This document shows positions 44,399-56,551 of a stretch of 64,000 nucleotides of DNA, piece after piece. Source of the DNA: Methylomonas sp. (GTDB lineage Bacteria; Pseudomonadota; Gammaproteobacteria; Methylococcales; Methylomonadaceae); the NCBI GenBank assembly GCA_026989395.1, contig JALSJK010000087.1, positions 1 through 64,000 on the forward strand. Direction: 5' to 3'. Every line of letters begins with the position of its first letter. Position 1 is the stretch's first letter. The notes beneath the pieces are model-generated. The model saw only the letters and a program-made list of their open reading frames with translations. It was not told where the DNA came from and searched no databases. The position numbers and the translations under genes are program-made.

Positions 44399-45664
44399 TT
44401 GTTTGAGCGTCCTGATGCGGGTGAACGGGCTGTGCTTGTGCATGTTTTTTTTCAATCGAGTCAAGAAGACTTGAATGAATTAAAGGAACTGGCGAGATCG
44501 GCTGGTGCCGAGCCTGTTTGTGTTGTCGAGGCAAAGCGTAAAGCACCTGACTCAAAATATTATATTGGTACTGGAAAGCTTGAAGAGCTAAAGCGGGCGC
44601 TTAAAGATTATTCCGCCGATATTGTTTTGTTTAACCATCCTTTGTCACCCAGTCAGGAGAGAAATCTTGAGCAGGCATTGGATGTTCGCGTGGTTGACCG
44701 AAATGGTTTGATATTGGATATTTTTGCGCAGCGGGCGCAAACATTTGAAGGAAAGTTGCAGGTTGAATTGGCGCAATTGCGGCATTTATCGACCCGTTTG
44801 ATTCGAGGCTGGACGCATCTAGAACGGCAAAAAGGTGGTATCGGTTTGCGCGGACCTGGTGAGACGCAATTGGAAACAGATCGTCGATTACTCGCCGTCC
44901 GAATCAAGCAAATTCAAAAGCGTCTTGAAAAGGTTTCCCAGCAAAGACATCAAAGTAGAGCAAAAAGGAAAAGGGCTGAAATTCCTTCCATTTCGTTGGT
45001 TGGGTATACCAATGCCGGCAAGTCTACGCTATTCAATATGTTAACGGATTCGGATATTTATGCCGCAGATCAATTATTTGCGACATTGGATCCAACGCTG
45101 CGACAATGTAAGTTGCAAGACGGGGGCAGTGTGGTGATAGCTGATACGGTTGGGTTTATCAGACATTTGCCACATGAATTGGTAGCTGCATTTCGATCAA
45201 CATTGCAAGAGGCGGTTGAGGCTGATTTATTATTGCATGTCATTGACGCCAATGCGGAAGACAGGGATGATACGATATTTCAGGTTAACCAGGTGCTTGA
45301 GGAAATTGGTGCCGATAATATCAAGCAGTTACAAGTTCTAAACAAAATTGATTTGTTAGATGATTTTGCGCCCAGAATTGATAGAGATGAGATGGGTCAA
45401 CCAATTCGAGTTTGGTTGTCCGCACAATATGGTATTGGAATTGATTTATTGTTTTTGGCACTGACTGAAATTTTTTCTACAACAAAAGTGAAAAAAATGT
45501 GCCGATTATCTCCTTCTCAGGGCCAGATCAGAGCGAAGCTTTTTTCAGTGGCACGAATCCTGGATGAAGAAAATATAGCTGAAGGAGGTTGGAATATTGC
45601 CGTCGAAATTGACAAAAAACATCTAGGGCTGTTAAAGGAAATAGAGGTTGAAGAGATAACTTAA
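44399..45664 (+). CDS. hflX: GTPase HflX
   Basis: Ribosome-associated GTPase (421 residues) that splits stalled ribosomes after stress. The TTG start at 44399 gives the standard MFERPDAGERAVLVHV and has GAGG a few bases upstream. The N-terminal HflX domain ends with GIGLRGPGETQLETDRR. G motifs are VGYTNAGKSTLFN (G1), DTVGF (G3) and NKIDLLD (G4). It is the first of hflX-hflK-hflC. Confidence 0.96.
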   Translation: MFERPDAGERAVLVHVFFQSSQEDLNELKELARSAGAEPVCVVEAKRKAPDSKYYIGTGKLEELKRALKDYSADIVLFNHPLSPSQERNLEQALDVRVVDRNGLILDIFAQRAQTFEGKLQVELAQLRHLSTRLIRGWTHLERQKGGIGLRGPGETQLETDRRLLAVRIKQIQKRLEKVSQQRHQSRAKRKRAEIPSISLVGYTNAGKSTLFNMLTDSDIYAADQLFATLDPTLRQCKLQDGGSVVIADTVGFIRHLPHELVAAFRSTLQEAVEADLLLHVIDANAEDRDDTIFQVNQVLEEIGADNIKQLQVLNKIDLLDDFAPRIDRDEMGQPIRVWLSAQYGIGIDLLFLALTEIFSTTKVKKMCRLSPSQGQIRAKLFSVARILDEENIAEGGWNIAVEIDKKHLGLLKEIEVEEIT

Positions 45665-45905
45665 TAGATAGTTTGGTCAGTTTTGAATAGCAAATGATCA
45701 ATTCTGGTTTTTTGATGCATGAGTTTAGCAAGTAATGGGAGTGATTTGTGTTAAGTTTATTATTTATAAACGGTGATAAGACCCTGATGTTTTAAAATTT
45801 AATATATAATATCCTGTTTTTTGAATATAGTCAGTTTTTAACTGTACGAATATTGGGCTTGTATGGAGTCCAATAGATTTTTAGTAATCCGAGTGGAGCA
45901 TGTAT

Positions 45906-47093
45906 ATGTCCTGGAATGAACCTGGTGGCGGTAAAAAAGATCCCTGGAGTGGTCGAAATGATGAAAAAGGCCCACCTGATCTTGATGAAGCGATTCGATC
46001 AATACAAGAAAAATTAAGTGGAATATTTGGAGGTAGTGGCGGAGGATCGTCATCATCTGAAGGCGGTGGATCTCCAATGAAAAGCCTGGGCTTTTTGCTT
46101 GTGGCGGCTCTCGTTCTGTGGGCATTGAGCGGTTTCTATATCGTTGATGAAGGTAACAGAGGCGTTGAAACCCGGTTCGGGAAATATGTGGCAACAACCA
46201 TGCCTGGTCTGAATTGGCATTTTCCAGCGCCAATTGAACAAGTGCAATTGGTTGATGTTGAGCAACAACGCTTTATTGAAGTTGGTTATCGTTCAGGAGC
46301 AAGACAACAGGCAGGGTCAGTGCCTCGAGAAGCGCTAATGTTAACCAAGGACGAAAATATTGTTGATATACGCCTTGCTGTGCAGTACCAAGTTAAGGAT
46401 GCTAAAGACTATTTGTTCAATGTATTAAATCCGGGAGCGACCTTAAAGCAGGTGACAGAAGCAACCGAGAGAGGGGTCATTGGCCACAACACCATGGATT
46501 TTGTTTTAACTGAGGGACGTAGTGAGATTGTTTCTGAGATTAAGTCAGAAATACAACTTGTTATGGATACCTATAAGGTGGGCATTGCAATTACTAGTGT
46601 AAACTTGCAGGATGCTCAGCCTCCCGAGCAGGTTCAAGGCGCATTTGAAGATGCTATTAAAGCGCGTGAAGATAAACAGCGTTTGATTAATGAAGCCCAA
46701 GGCTACTATAACGATGTCATACCTCGTGCAAGAGGGGCTGCGTCTCGACAACTTCAAGGGGCAGAGGCGTATTTGGCCAGAGTTGTTGCACAAGCAGAAG
46801 GTGAGGCTAGTCGTTTTTCTCAATTACGCACTGAATACGAAAAAGCGCCGGAAGTGACGAGGAAGCGTTTGTATATCGAAACCATGGAATCAGTATTGAG
46901 CCAGACCAACACTGTCATGGTTGATGTTAAAGGTGGAAATAATTTGCTTTATTTGCCATTGGATAAACTCACCCAAGGCAATGTTGTACCTGCACAAAAA
47001 GCGGCTAGTAGCTATCAGCAATCAAGGCCTGCGCCACAGTCATCAATTAATAGAACCAGCTCCAATAGAGGGCGGACAACAAGGGGACGTTGA
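45906..47093 (+). CDS. hflK: FtsH regulator HflK
   Basis: Membrane-anchored SPFH/band 7 protein that, with HflC, forms a cage around the FtsH protease and modulates its activity. ATG 45906 gives 395 residues and has GGAG at 45895-45898. A Gly/Ser-rich N-terminal cytosolic part (residues 1-58) precedes one helix (LGFLLVAALVLWALSGFYIV). The band 7 domain has DEGNRGVETRFGKYV, PGLNWHFPAPIEQV and IEVGYR. A coiled region (ARVVAQAEGEASRF) follows, and the tail is Arg/Ser-rich. It lies 241 bases after hflX. Confidence 0.95.
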   Translation: MSWNEPGGGKKDPWSGRNDEKGPPDLDEAIRSIQEKLSGIFGGSGGGSSSSEGGGSPMKSLGFLLVAALVLWALSGFYIVDEGNRGVETRFGKYVATTMPGLNWHFPAPIEQVQLVDVEQQRFIEVGYRSGARQQAGSVPREALMLTKDENIVDIRLAVQYQVKDAKDYLFNVLNPGATLKQVTEATERGVIGHNTMDFVLTEGRSEIVSEIKSEIQLVMDTYKVGIAITSVNLQDAQPPEQVQGAFEDAIKAREDKQRLINEAQGYYNDVIPRARGAASRQLQGAEAYLARVVAQAEGEASRFSQLRTEYEKAPEVTRKRLYIETMESVLSQTNTVMVDVKGGNNLLYLPLDKLTQGNVVPAQKAASSYQQSRPAPQSSINRTSSNRGRTTRGR

Positions 47094-47095
47094 AT

Positions 47096-47953
47096 ATGAC
47101 ACAAAATAAAATTTTAGTTGGACTGGGTGCTTTGGTTTTGCTGATATCGATGTCTGTTTTTACAGTTAATGAAACAGAAAAGGCAATTTTATTCAGCTTG
47201 GGAAAAATCGTCAGGTCTGATTTTGAGCCTGGATTGTATTTCAAAATTCCAATTTATAATAATGTTAAAAAATTTGATAAAAGATTACTTTCTCTTGACG
47301 CAAAGCCAGAGCGATTTTTAACTGCGGAAAAGAAAAATGTTATTGTTGATTCATTTGTTAAATGGCGTATTGGCGATGTGGGAGCTTTTTATACTCGTGT
47401 CGCGGGTGATGTACGCCAAGCGAATATTCGGTTGGATCAGGTTATTAAGGATGCATTGAGAAATGAATTCAGTAAGCGTACCATTAAGCAGCTGGTTGCG
47501 ACTGATCGAAGTGCGATTCGGAAAGCATTAATTAACAATACGGTAAAAATTGCTTCTTCACTTGGCATTGAAGTGATTGATGTTCAGGTAAAGAGAATTG
47601 ATTTGCCGAGTGAAGTTAGTAATTCTGTGTATAGCAGAATGGAAGCTGAGCGGGCTAGAGTAGCCAGGGAATTTAGATCTCAAGGTGCTGAAGCGGCTGA
47701 ACGGATCCGCGCTGATGCTGACAAGCAGAGAGAGATTGTTATCGCTGAAGCTTATCGTGACGCTGAAAAACTTCGAGGTGAAGGTGATGCAAAAGCTGCT
47801 GATATTTATGCCCGGGCATATAATGTGGACAGTGAATTTTTTGCTTTTTATCGAAGTCTAAATGCTTATGAGAAAGCATTTAGAAAATCTGGAAGTACCA
47901 TGGTTATAGAGCCAGATTCTGATTTTTTCAAATATTTTAAAAAAGAGAAATAG
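47096..47953 (+). CDS. hflC: FtsH regulator HflC
   Basis: Partner of HflK in the FtsH-associated SPFH complex, 285 residues with one N-terminal helix (ILVGLGALVLLISMSVFTV). The core shows EKAILFSLGKIVRSDFEPGLYFK, NVIVDSFVKWRIGD, VQVKRIDLPSEVSNSVYSRM and RAYNVDSEFFAFYRSL. ATG 47096 is chosen (AAGGGG upstream) over the TTG two codons earlier that overlaps the hflK stop. The gene ends before a strong hairpin terminator. Confidence 0.95.
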   Translation: MTQNKILVGLGALVLLISMSVFTVNETEKAILFSLGKIVRSDFEPGLYFKIPIYNNVKKFDKRLLSLDAKPERFLTAEKKNVIVDSFVKWRIGDVGAFYTRVAGDVRQANIRLDQVIKDALRNEFSKRTIKQLVATDRSAIRKALINNTVKIASSLGIEVIDVQVKRIDLPSEVSNSVYSRMEAERARVAREFRSQGAEAAERIRADADKQREIVIAEAYRDAEKLRGEGDAKAADIYARAYNVDSEFFAFYRSLNAYEKAFRKSGSTMVIEPDSDFFKYFKKEK

Positions 47954-48045
47954 GTCTTGCTAGAGCTTTTTTAAACAGATCGTGGGTGCCATGAAAAGTT
48001 AGGAGTGCTGACTTAGATCGTGTAATACCATAATCAAGAACCAAT

Positions 48046-48073
48046 AAACGCTCCGCTTGCGGGGCGTTTTGTT
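48046..48073 (+). terminator. Terminator between hflC and hisZ
   Basis: AAACGCTCCGC (48046-48056) pairs with GCGGGGCGTTT (48059-48069) with one G-T pair and a 2-base loop, followed by a T tract. It separates the hfl genes from hisZ-purA, although the latter start only 16 bases later. Confidence 0.85.
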
Positions 48074-48088
48074 TGAGCGGGAAAAATA

Positions 48089-50622
<2,534 letters not shown>

Positions 50623-50633
50623 TATACAGGATT

Positions 50634-51476
50634 CTAAGTCAGCATCATTTGTGCCATCTCGATTTCTTCAGCCACACCATCTATTTCTAAAATTTCTGCA
50701 TCGGCAGCCATGCCCAATTTTGCAAATGCGGGAACAGTAGTCCAATCCACCCTGCAAGCAGGGTGGCCAGTTCCAGCAATGCTTTGCAAAAAAGCAACCT
50801 GTACTAAATCAACATAATCCGCCACTGGCCCTGAATCTCTTTGAAAGTTAATATATTCCGAGGCAACTGGTTTCAAGCTTCCCGGAAAATTCCAGGAATC
50901 CATGATGATTTTACCTACGGCGGGGTGGGCTTTTTCGAGTAGTTTATTTAAACGGGAAGGACTATCTCTGAATTCGTCAATTTTTTCAACGAGCATCAAA
51001 ATAGGTAATTTCCCAATTTGGTGAATGAGTCCGGCCAACATGGCTTCGTCAGCATCAAGATGACTAGCAAAAGATGATAATGCCCTGCAAATGGCAGAAA
51101 CATTAACGCTTTGTTCCCAGGTTTCTCTGAATTGCTCTTCAAGAGTATCCGATGTCGGGCTGAACATTTGCTGCATAACCAGACTGGTCACCAAGGTTCG
51201 AATGGTATTGTTTCCTAATCTGGCGACGGCCATTTGAATATTGTTAACTTCAACAGTGCCACGGTACAAAGGACTGTTCGCAACCTGAATCAATCTGGCG
51301 GATAAAGCGGCATCAGTTGTGATCATTTTTGCCAGTTCTTCAGCATTCGCTTCGCCTTTAGATACGGTATCCCTGACTTTTAAGGCGATATCGGGCAATG
51401 TGGGTAAGATTAAACGGTTCGCGTCCAGTTCTTGTTGTACATGGACCAAAAAATCTTGAACAGTTTTAAATTGCAT
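50634..51476 (-). CDS. HDOD-domain protein (first)
   Basis: Single-domain HDOD protein of 280 residues; family members take part in signalling through binding of nucleotides or partners and usually lack the HD catalytic pair. Landmarks: LPTLPDIALKVRDTVSKGEA, ITTDAALSARLIQVANSPLY, QMAVARLGNNTIRTLVTSLVM, LAGLIHQIGKLPILML. It ends 10 bases upstream of nothing on its own strand; its gene follows ygfZ by 10 bases, so both are co-transcribed. Function not identified beyond the domain. Confidence 0.88.
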   Translation of the reverse strand: MQFKTVQDFLVHVQQELDANRLILPTLPDIALKVRDTVSKGEANAEELAKMITTDAALSARLIQVANSPLYRGTVEVNNIQMAVARLGNNTIRTLVTSLVMQQMFSPTSDTLEEQFRETWEQSVNVSAICRALSSFASHLDADEAMLAGLIHQIGKLPILMLVEKIDEFRDSPSRLNKLLEKAHPAVGKIIMDSWNFPGSLKPVASEYINFQRDSGPVADYVDLVQVAFLQSIAGTGHPACRVDWTTVPAFAKLGMAADAEILEIDGVAEEIEMAQMMLT

Positions 51477-51486
51477 GTTTTGTCAG

Positions 51487-52491
51487 TTAGTTTAAATAAT
51501 TGTAAGTTAAATCAGATAAAGTCAATTCAGCCTGATTTTCTAATATTATTTTCTCGGATTTTGTATTTTCTATCTGAGCAACCACCAGCATCTTATCTTC
51601 ATCTTTGTTGCGGCAGACATTCAGAACCTTACCGATACTTTGTTTATTATCAGAAACTACCTGATAAATTACATCATTAGGCAGAATTTCTTCATTAGTC
51701 ATGGTTTTGGCGAGATAGGTTTTTCGTTTTGCCTTGCCAAGAAAATGGGTTCTAGCAATGATTTCCTGGCCGGTATAACATCCCTTTTTAAAACTAATGC
51801 CTTTTAATAGATCGAGATTTAGCATTTGAGGTATATATTCTTCGCTGGTTTCTTTATCAAGCCAAGGAATTCCGTCCAGAATTTCCAGTTCTTTCCAGTA
51901 GCTGTTTCCTGTTGCAGAAAATTTTTTAGTATCTATAAATCTAGACCAGAATTGAGTGCTTTGCTCAACTTTTTTGAGAGCAAGATATCGAATGTAATTT
52001 GAGGGGTATTTGACTATCAGGTCTTCAGTCTCTGAAACGCCAAATATTTGTTGGGGAAATTTTTCGATTGGTTCTGCACTGGCAAGCCCAATAATACAAA
52101 ATTCATTTGAAACATCTGTAATGGATACATCAGAGCGAAGAACAAACATCCGCAATCGTTTAGCAACGATATCGGAAAGACTTGTTGGTAAGACCAAATA
52201 AAATGAGTCCGCTTTTTTTAGCATTAAAAAAATGCTGATGGCGCGCCCTTTCGCTGTACAAAGGGCGGCAAAAGAGCTGCTCTCTTCAGTGACATCATGA
52301 ATAACATCACAGGTAACCTGGCCTTGAAGAAATTGACCGGCATCCTTTCCAGAAATAGCTAAAATAGCTAAGTGAGGGAGTGCGCAGAGAAAGTTTGCTG
52401 GTTGTTCATTAACCGTATGAAATTCAATATTAAAATCATCGCTGAATTCAGCGCCTTGCTCAAGCAGAAAGTTTTTCCATTTTGGGTTCAT
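51487..52491 (-). CDS. ygfZ: tRNA-modifying/Fe-S assembly folate protein YgfZ
   Basis: Folate-dependent protein of the GcvT fold, 334 residues, needed for Fe-S enzymes such as MiaB in tRNA thiomethylation. The diagnostic KGCYTGQEIIARTHFLGK is present, with the conserved cysteine. The N-terminal part (SGKDAGQFLQGQVTCDV) and a FLMLKKADSFYLVLPTSL stretch match. It is divergent from the ygfX-like gene with a 94-base gap. In E. coli sdhE and ygfX lie next to it; here no sdhE reading frame is seen between them. Confidence 0.93.
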   Translation of the reverse strand: MNPKWKNFLLEQGAEFSDDFNIEFHTVNEQPANFLCALPHLAILAISGKDAGQFLQGQVTCDVIHDVTEESSSFAALCTAKGRAISIFLMLKKADSFYLVLPTSLSDIVAKRLRMFVLRSDVSITDVSNEFCIIGLASAEPIEKFPQQIFGVSETEDLIVKYPSNYIRYLALKKVEQSTQFWSRFIDTKKFSATGNSYWKELEILDGIPWLDKETSEEYIPQMLNLDLLKGISFKKGCYTGQEIIARTHFLGKAKRKTYLAKTMTNEEILPNDVIYQVVSDNKQSIGKVLNVCRNKDEDKMLVVAQIENTKSEKIILENQAELTLSDLTYNYLN

Positions 52492-52585
52492 AGTATTTTG
52501 TATATAAAAGGTTTTATAAGTTAAGTGCTTCAGTCCTGTTTCGTAAATTACTTGTTAACTAAGGTATTAGTAGTAACAAAATGAT

Positions 52586-53020
52586 GTGGATAATGTAAAA
52601 AAACAAGTACAGCCGTTCCGTATAGAAATTTCGTTTTCCAAAATACAAGCGGCTTGTATCGTTGGGATTCATATATTAGCGGCTTTAGCAGTAGCATTGG
52701 CGGCAATTTCATTAATAATCAAATTTTCAATCATAATTTGTGTCTTGGTTTCATGCGCTGTCAACTGGCGTCAAATTCAATCATCGAAACCCTGTCGGCT
52801 ACAATATACATCTTCCGGGGCATGGGAAATAGGGTGCAATACGCAGATAACACCCATACATATTTTGCCAGAATCAGTGATAACTCCTCTGGTCATTTTT
52901 CTCTATTTTGAAAAGCAGCCGAAGGAAAAACAGTCTATGCTTATATTTAATGATGCTGTAACGCATGAGGAATATAGAATTTTGACGGCTGGACTGAAAA
53001 TACATTGTTTTAATGATTAA
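52586..53020 (+). CDS. ygfX: YgfX (CptA-like) membrane protein
   Basis: Small membrane protein of 144 residues of the YgfX family, located in many gammaproteobacteria beside ygfZ and sdhE; in E. coli it is described as a toxin acting on cell-division proteins. Two hydrophobic helices span about 22-57 (AACIVGIHILAALAVALAAI and the following stretch), followed by a soluble domain with CRLQYTSSGAWEIG and EYRILTAGLKIHCF. The GTG start at 52586 is the only candidate, since the ATG five bases earlier runs into a stop. It ends directly at the ATG of the HDOD gene. Confidence 0.8.
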   Translation: MDNVKKQVQPFRIEISFSKIQAACIVGIHILAALAVALAAISLIIKFSIIICVLVSCAVNWRQIQSSKPCRLQYTSSGAWEIGCNTQITPIHILPESVITPLVIFLYFEKQPKEKQSMLIFNDAVTHEEYRILTAGLKIHCFND

Positions 53021-53890
53021 ATGGAAACAAAACAACATTACCATTTGAAATTAGCAAAGATAAAAAATTTGCCTGCTTTGCCAGAATCAAGTTGCAAAAT
53101 TATTACCGCAGTTAATAACCCGGATGTTTCAATTGAGGAGTTGACGCAGGTAATTTCGACATCACCGTCTTTAACAGGAAGACTTTTGGGGTTGGCTAAT
53201 TCTGCTTATTTTGGTTGTCCAGGAAAAATAGTTGATTTGCGGGTAGCGATAATCCAAGTGCTGGGGTTGAACTTGGTTAAAAGTTTAGTGCTGAGTATTT
53301 TGCTTTCCAATGAGCTGGATGTCAGTAAGTGTCAAAATTTTAATACCTTGAAATTTTGGATGCAAAATTTATTAACGGCAATTTTGGCGCAAAAAATTGC
53401 TATGCTTGTTGGCGATAAGAACTTGAACCCAGCAGTTGCTTATACAAGTGGACTACTTCTAAATATAGGCCTGTTAGCGATTGTTTATGTGTTTCCTGAG
53501 GAATTAAACCGAATATTTTCAGATGTAGAAGAACAAGGCGCATCATTAAATAATGAGATTATTGATGAAATAGGAGTAGCTCATTACCAGGTTGGTTTTT
53601 TTTTACTAAAGAGATGGCGTTTACCTAATATCTATCCAGATGTTTTAAAGCAATATACGGCAACAGCTGTTGTGGAAAAGGCTGGTCTTTTAAAAATGAT
53701 TACAGTCTTGAAATTTAGTTCTGATTTGGCTGAACAGATTTCAGTATTTGAAGACCAAGAGTTACCAATACCCATCCCAGGCTTAAATAACATAGGCTTA
53801 GAGGAATGCGAAATACAAAAGCTTGTCAGGCAGCTTATTGAAAGAAGAAAAAGTATTGAAGATATGGCGATTTCTATGGGCGGAAAATGA
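53021..53890 (+). CDS. HDOD-domain protein (second)
   Basis: HDOD protein of 289 residues, related to but distinct from the one at 50634-51476. It has LPALPESSCKIITAVNNPDVS, ISTSPSLTGRLLGLANSAYF, IIQVLGLNLVKSLVLSILLS and TSGLLLNIGLLAIVYVFP, with no HD catalytic pair visible. Its ATG follows the ygfX TAA without a gap, and its own TGA overlaps the ATG of the diguanylate cyclase gene. This suggests it acts with that protein. Confidence 0.87.
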   Translation: METKQHYHLKLAKIKNLPALPESSCKIITAVNNPDVSIEELTQVISTSPSLTGRLLGLANSAYFGCPGKIVDLRVAIIQVLGLNLVKSLVLSILLSNELDVSKCQNFNTLKFWMQNLLTAILAQKIAMLVGDKNLNPAVAYTSGLLLNIGLLAIVYVFPEELNRIFSDVEEQGASLNNEIIDEIGVAHYQVGFFLLKRWRLPNIYPDVLKQYTATAVVEKAGLLKMITVLKFSSDLAEQISVFEDQELPIPIPGLNNIGLEECEIQKLVRQLIERRKSIEDMAISMGGK

Positions 53891-55098
53891 TCGTAGAAAA
53901 GGAAGAATTAAATCACTTATTGGATAAATTTGGTGTTCAGGACATCATTTTCGATCTAATCAGTTCGCTATCAGCGGTTAAAGGGCTGTCCGAAATTGAT
54001 GGCTATTTTTCGGGTGATGAAAAAGAATTGGTTTTAAATGCCCTGAACGTCTTAATTGATAATCAGGACATGGAAAGATGTTCCTTTTATTTATTAGATG
54101 AAACACAATATCTTGTCAATTTAACAGGTTTAAGTAGTGATGAACATGTTTCAGGGAAAACATTGACTCATTATAAGCCAGTGAAATTTAAAATGGGTGA
54201 AGGCATCATTGGGATGGCTGCTAAAACACAGGAAATGCAGGTTTGCAATGATTGTAAAAATGATCCTCATTTTCAGGATATACAGAAAACTCGAGATTGT
54301 TTTCCCGGATCATTGATCAGTGTGCCAGTATTTGCTGAAAATCAATTGCTTGGAGTGCTTAATATTTCCCATCCCGAACCTAATTATTTTACCGACTGGC
54401 ATATTCGACTGTTGCAAATCTATAAAAATATGCTTGGCCAGTTGATTACCAATTGCCGACTTTTTCAAAAGATGGAAAAGCAGATTGCCAAAAGGACTGA
54501 GGAGCTGGAAAAAACTTTAAAAAGTGTAGAGCAGCTTAAAGATCATTATGAAAATCAGGCGATGATTGATGATATGACGGGGCTATTTAATCGTCGTTAT
54601 TTTTATATTCAGGCAGAAAGGGCAATTGCTAATACAATTCGCTATGGACAAATGCTATGTTTGTTGATTATCGATATTGATTTTTTTAAAAAGCTGAATG
54701 ACAGTTTCGGCCATCAGGGTGGTGACGAAGTTTTGAATCATGTGGCGGCAATTTTAAAATCCCAGGTCCGTGATTCTGATATTTTAGTTCGTTTTGGCGG
54801 CGAAGAATTTGTTATCATTTTTACAGATACCACATGCAGAAATGGAGAGGTATTTGCGGAACGGATCAGGGAAGCCATTGAGCAAAGTGAGTGTGTTTTT
54901 AAAGGTGACCGTTTAAAAACCACTGTCAGTATTGGCGTTTATTGTTTAAATCAATCGCGTGCAAAAAAAGACCGCGATGATATTGACGCGATTATTAACC
55001 GCGCAGATTTGGCTTTATATAGAGCAAAGGAAACCGGAAGAAATAAAGTGGTTGTTTTTACGCCATCTTTGTTACAAAAAAATAAACAGCTAAACTAA
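53887..55098 (+). CDS. GAF-GGDEF diguanylate cyclase
   Basis: Soluble sensory protein of 403 residues. A GAF domain (about 35-200) is followed by a coiled coil (about 195-225: KMEKQIAKRTEELEKTLKSVE) and a GGDEF domain (about 230-395). The active site reads RFGGEEF and the inhibitory I-site RxxD (VRDSD) lies five residues before it, so the enzyme should make c-di-GMP and be product-inhibited. DIDFFKKLNDSFGHQGGDEVL is intact. GAF cysteines (QVCNDCKNDPHF and RDCFPG) may bind a cofactor or metal. The start overlaps the HDOD gene by four bases. Confidence 0.93.
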   Translation: MIVEKEELNHLLDKFGVQDIIFDLISSLSAVKGLSEIDGYFSGDEKELVLNALNVLIDNQDMERCSFYLLDETQYLVNLTGLSSDEHVSGKTLTHYKPVKFKMGEGIIGMAAKTQEMQVCNDCKNDPHFQDIQKTRDCFPGSLISVPVFAENQLLGVLNISHPEPNYFTDWHIRLLQIYKNMLGQLITNCRLFQKMEKQIAKRTEELEKTLKSVEQLKDHYENQAMIDDMTGLFNRRYFYIQAERAIANTIRYGQMLCLLIIDIDFFKKLNDSFGHQGGDEVLNHVAAILKSQVRDSDILVRFGGEEFVIIFTDTTCRNGEVFAERIREAIEQSECVFKGDRLKTTVSIGVYCLNQSRAKKDRDDIDAIINRADLALYRAKETGRNKVVVFTPSLLQKNKQLN

Positions 55099-55263
55099 TC
55101 AGCTGTATAATCATCCCTTTTTTATCCTTGGCGGGTTAATTAAACCGTTGCCAATAATAATTAAAGTTAACCTCTGGTTTTTTAACGTTGGTTAAAATTT
55201 AATTGTTATTGATACGGGTGTTAATCAAGCCATTCATCAATCTTATCCTGATTTTAGAGAAAC

Positions 55264-56355
55264 ATGGCGCTTTATTGTGGAATCGTAGGTTTGCCTAACG
55301 TAGGTAAATCGACACTGTTTAATGCATTAACCCAGGCAACCATTGCTGCCGAAAACTATCCTTTCTGCACCATCGATCCCAATGTTGGCGTTGTCCCTGT
55401 TCCAGATCCTCGAATTGATAAATTGGCAGAAATTGTTCATCCGGAAAGAACACTTCCCACAACAATAGAATTCGTCGATATTGCGGGGTTAGTTGCTGGC
55501 GCATCAAAGGGTGAAGGATTGGGGAATCAGTTTTTGGGGAATATTCGGGAAACAGATGCTATTGCTCATGTGGTTCGTTGTTTTGAAGATGACAATGTTG
55601 TTCATGTTGCTGGGAAAATTGATCCTGTTGCTGATATTGAAGTTATCAACACTGAATTGGCGCTTGCTGACATGGCAACAGTAGAAAAGGCATTACAGCG
55701 AGTGAGTAAGCTTGCTAAATCGGGGAACAAGGAAGAAAAAGCAAAGAAACAGCTTTTTGAAAAAGTCGCTGCACATTTAGATGTTGGTCATCCTGTTAGA
55801 ACCATGGAATTGACAGAAGATGAGTTGCCTCAGGTCAAAGAACTATGCTTATTGACCCAGAAACCCACTATGTATATTGCTAATGTTCAAGACGACGGTT
55901 TTGAAAATAATCCTATGCTGGAGCAAGTCAAGGAATTTGCCACTCAGGAAGATGCTGTGGTAGTACCTGTTTGTGCGGCAATTGAAGCTGAAATTGTTCA
56001 ATTGGACGACGAAGAAAGAAAGGAGTTTCTGGATGATATGGGATTAGAAGAACCCGGCTTGAATCGGGTGGTAAGAGCAGGCTATGAGTTATTAAATTTA
56101 TCCACTTATTTTACGGCTGGTGTAAAGGAAGTTAGAGCATGGACCATACCTGTTGGTGCGTTAGCTCCGGAAGCTGCAGGCGTTATTCATACAGATTTTG
56201 AAAAAGGCTTTATCCGTGCAGAAGTGGTTTCGTATAATGATTTTATTGCCTACAAAGGTGAGCAGGGCGCTAAAGATGCAGGTAAGTGGCGTTTAGAAGG
56301 AAAGGATTATGTTGTCCAAGATGGTGACGTTATCCATTTTAGATTCAATGTTTGA
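55264..56355 (+). CDS. ychF: Redox-regulated ATPase YchF
   Basis: Obg-family P-loop protein of 363 residues that prefers ATP and associates with ribosomes; it is linked to redox stress control. G1 is [36 protein letters not shown] carries G3; NVQDDG lies in the ATPase-specific region, and the C-terminal TGS-like domain has [38 protein letters not shown] and [18 protein letters not shown]. It is 165 bases after the GGDEF gene, with an own promoter likely. Confidence 0.97.
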   Translation: MALYCGIVGLPNVGKSTLFNALTQATIAAENYPFCTIDPNVGVVPVPDPRIDKLAEIVHPERTLPTTIEFVDIAGLVAGASKGEGLGNQFLGNIRETDAIAHVVRCFEDDNVVHVAGKIDPVADIEVINTELALADMATVEKALQRVSKLAKSGNKEEKAKKQLFEKVAAHLDVGHPVRTMELTEDELPQVKELCLLTQKPTMYIANVQDDGFENNPMLEQVKEFATQEDAVVVPVCAAIEAEIVQLDDEERKEFLDDMGLEEPGLNRVVRAGYELLNLSTYFTAGVKEVRAWTIPVGALAPEAAGVIHTDFEKGFIRAEVVSYNDFIAYKGEQGAKDAGKWRLEGKDYVVQDGDVIHFRFNV

Positions 56356-56407
56356 CATTCTCAAAAGAGATTAATAGAATACACAGTTCTTTTGATCCCT
56401 CCCAAAA

Positions 56408-56485
56408 GGCGATGTAGCTCAGTCCGGTTAGAGCGCAGGATTCATAACCCTGAGGTCGGTGGTTCGATCCCACCCATCGCCACCA
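56408..56485 (+). tRNA. tRNA-Met (anticodon CAT)
   Basis: 78 bases with encoded CCA. The acceptor stem GGCGATG pairs with CATCGCC (56475-56481), then A and CCA. The D arm GCTC...GAGC is intact, the anticodon loop TTCATAA carries CAT, and the T arm GGTGG-TTCGATC-CCACC is perfect. One A-C mismatch closes the anticodon stem. Elongator type, since the acceptor stem is paired at its first base pair (G1-C72). Confidence 0.96.
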
Positions 56486-56551
56486 ATTTTTTACAACAGA
56501 TTGGCGAGTCTTTTGCTTCAGTAGTCACTTCATTTTTGTTCCGTTAAGGGC

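Noticed and set aside
52491-52586. Hidden sdhE between ygfZ and ygfX
   Set aside because: The gap is under 100 bases and no frame matches the DUF339 family.
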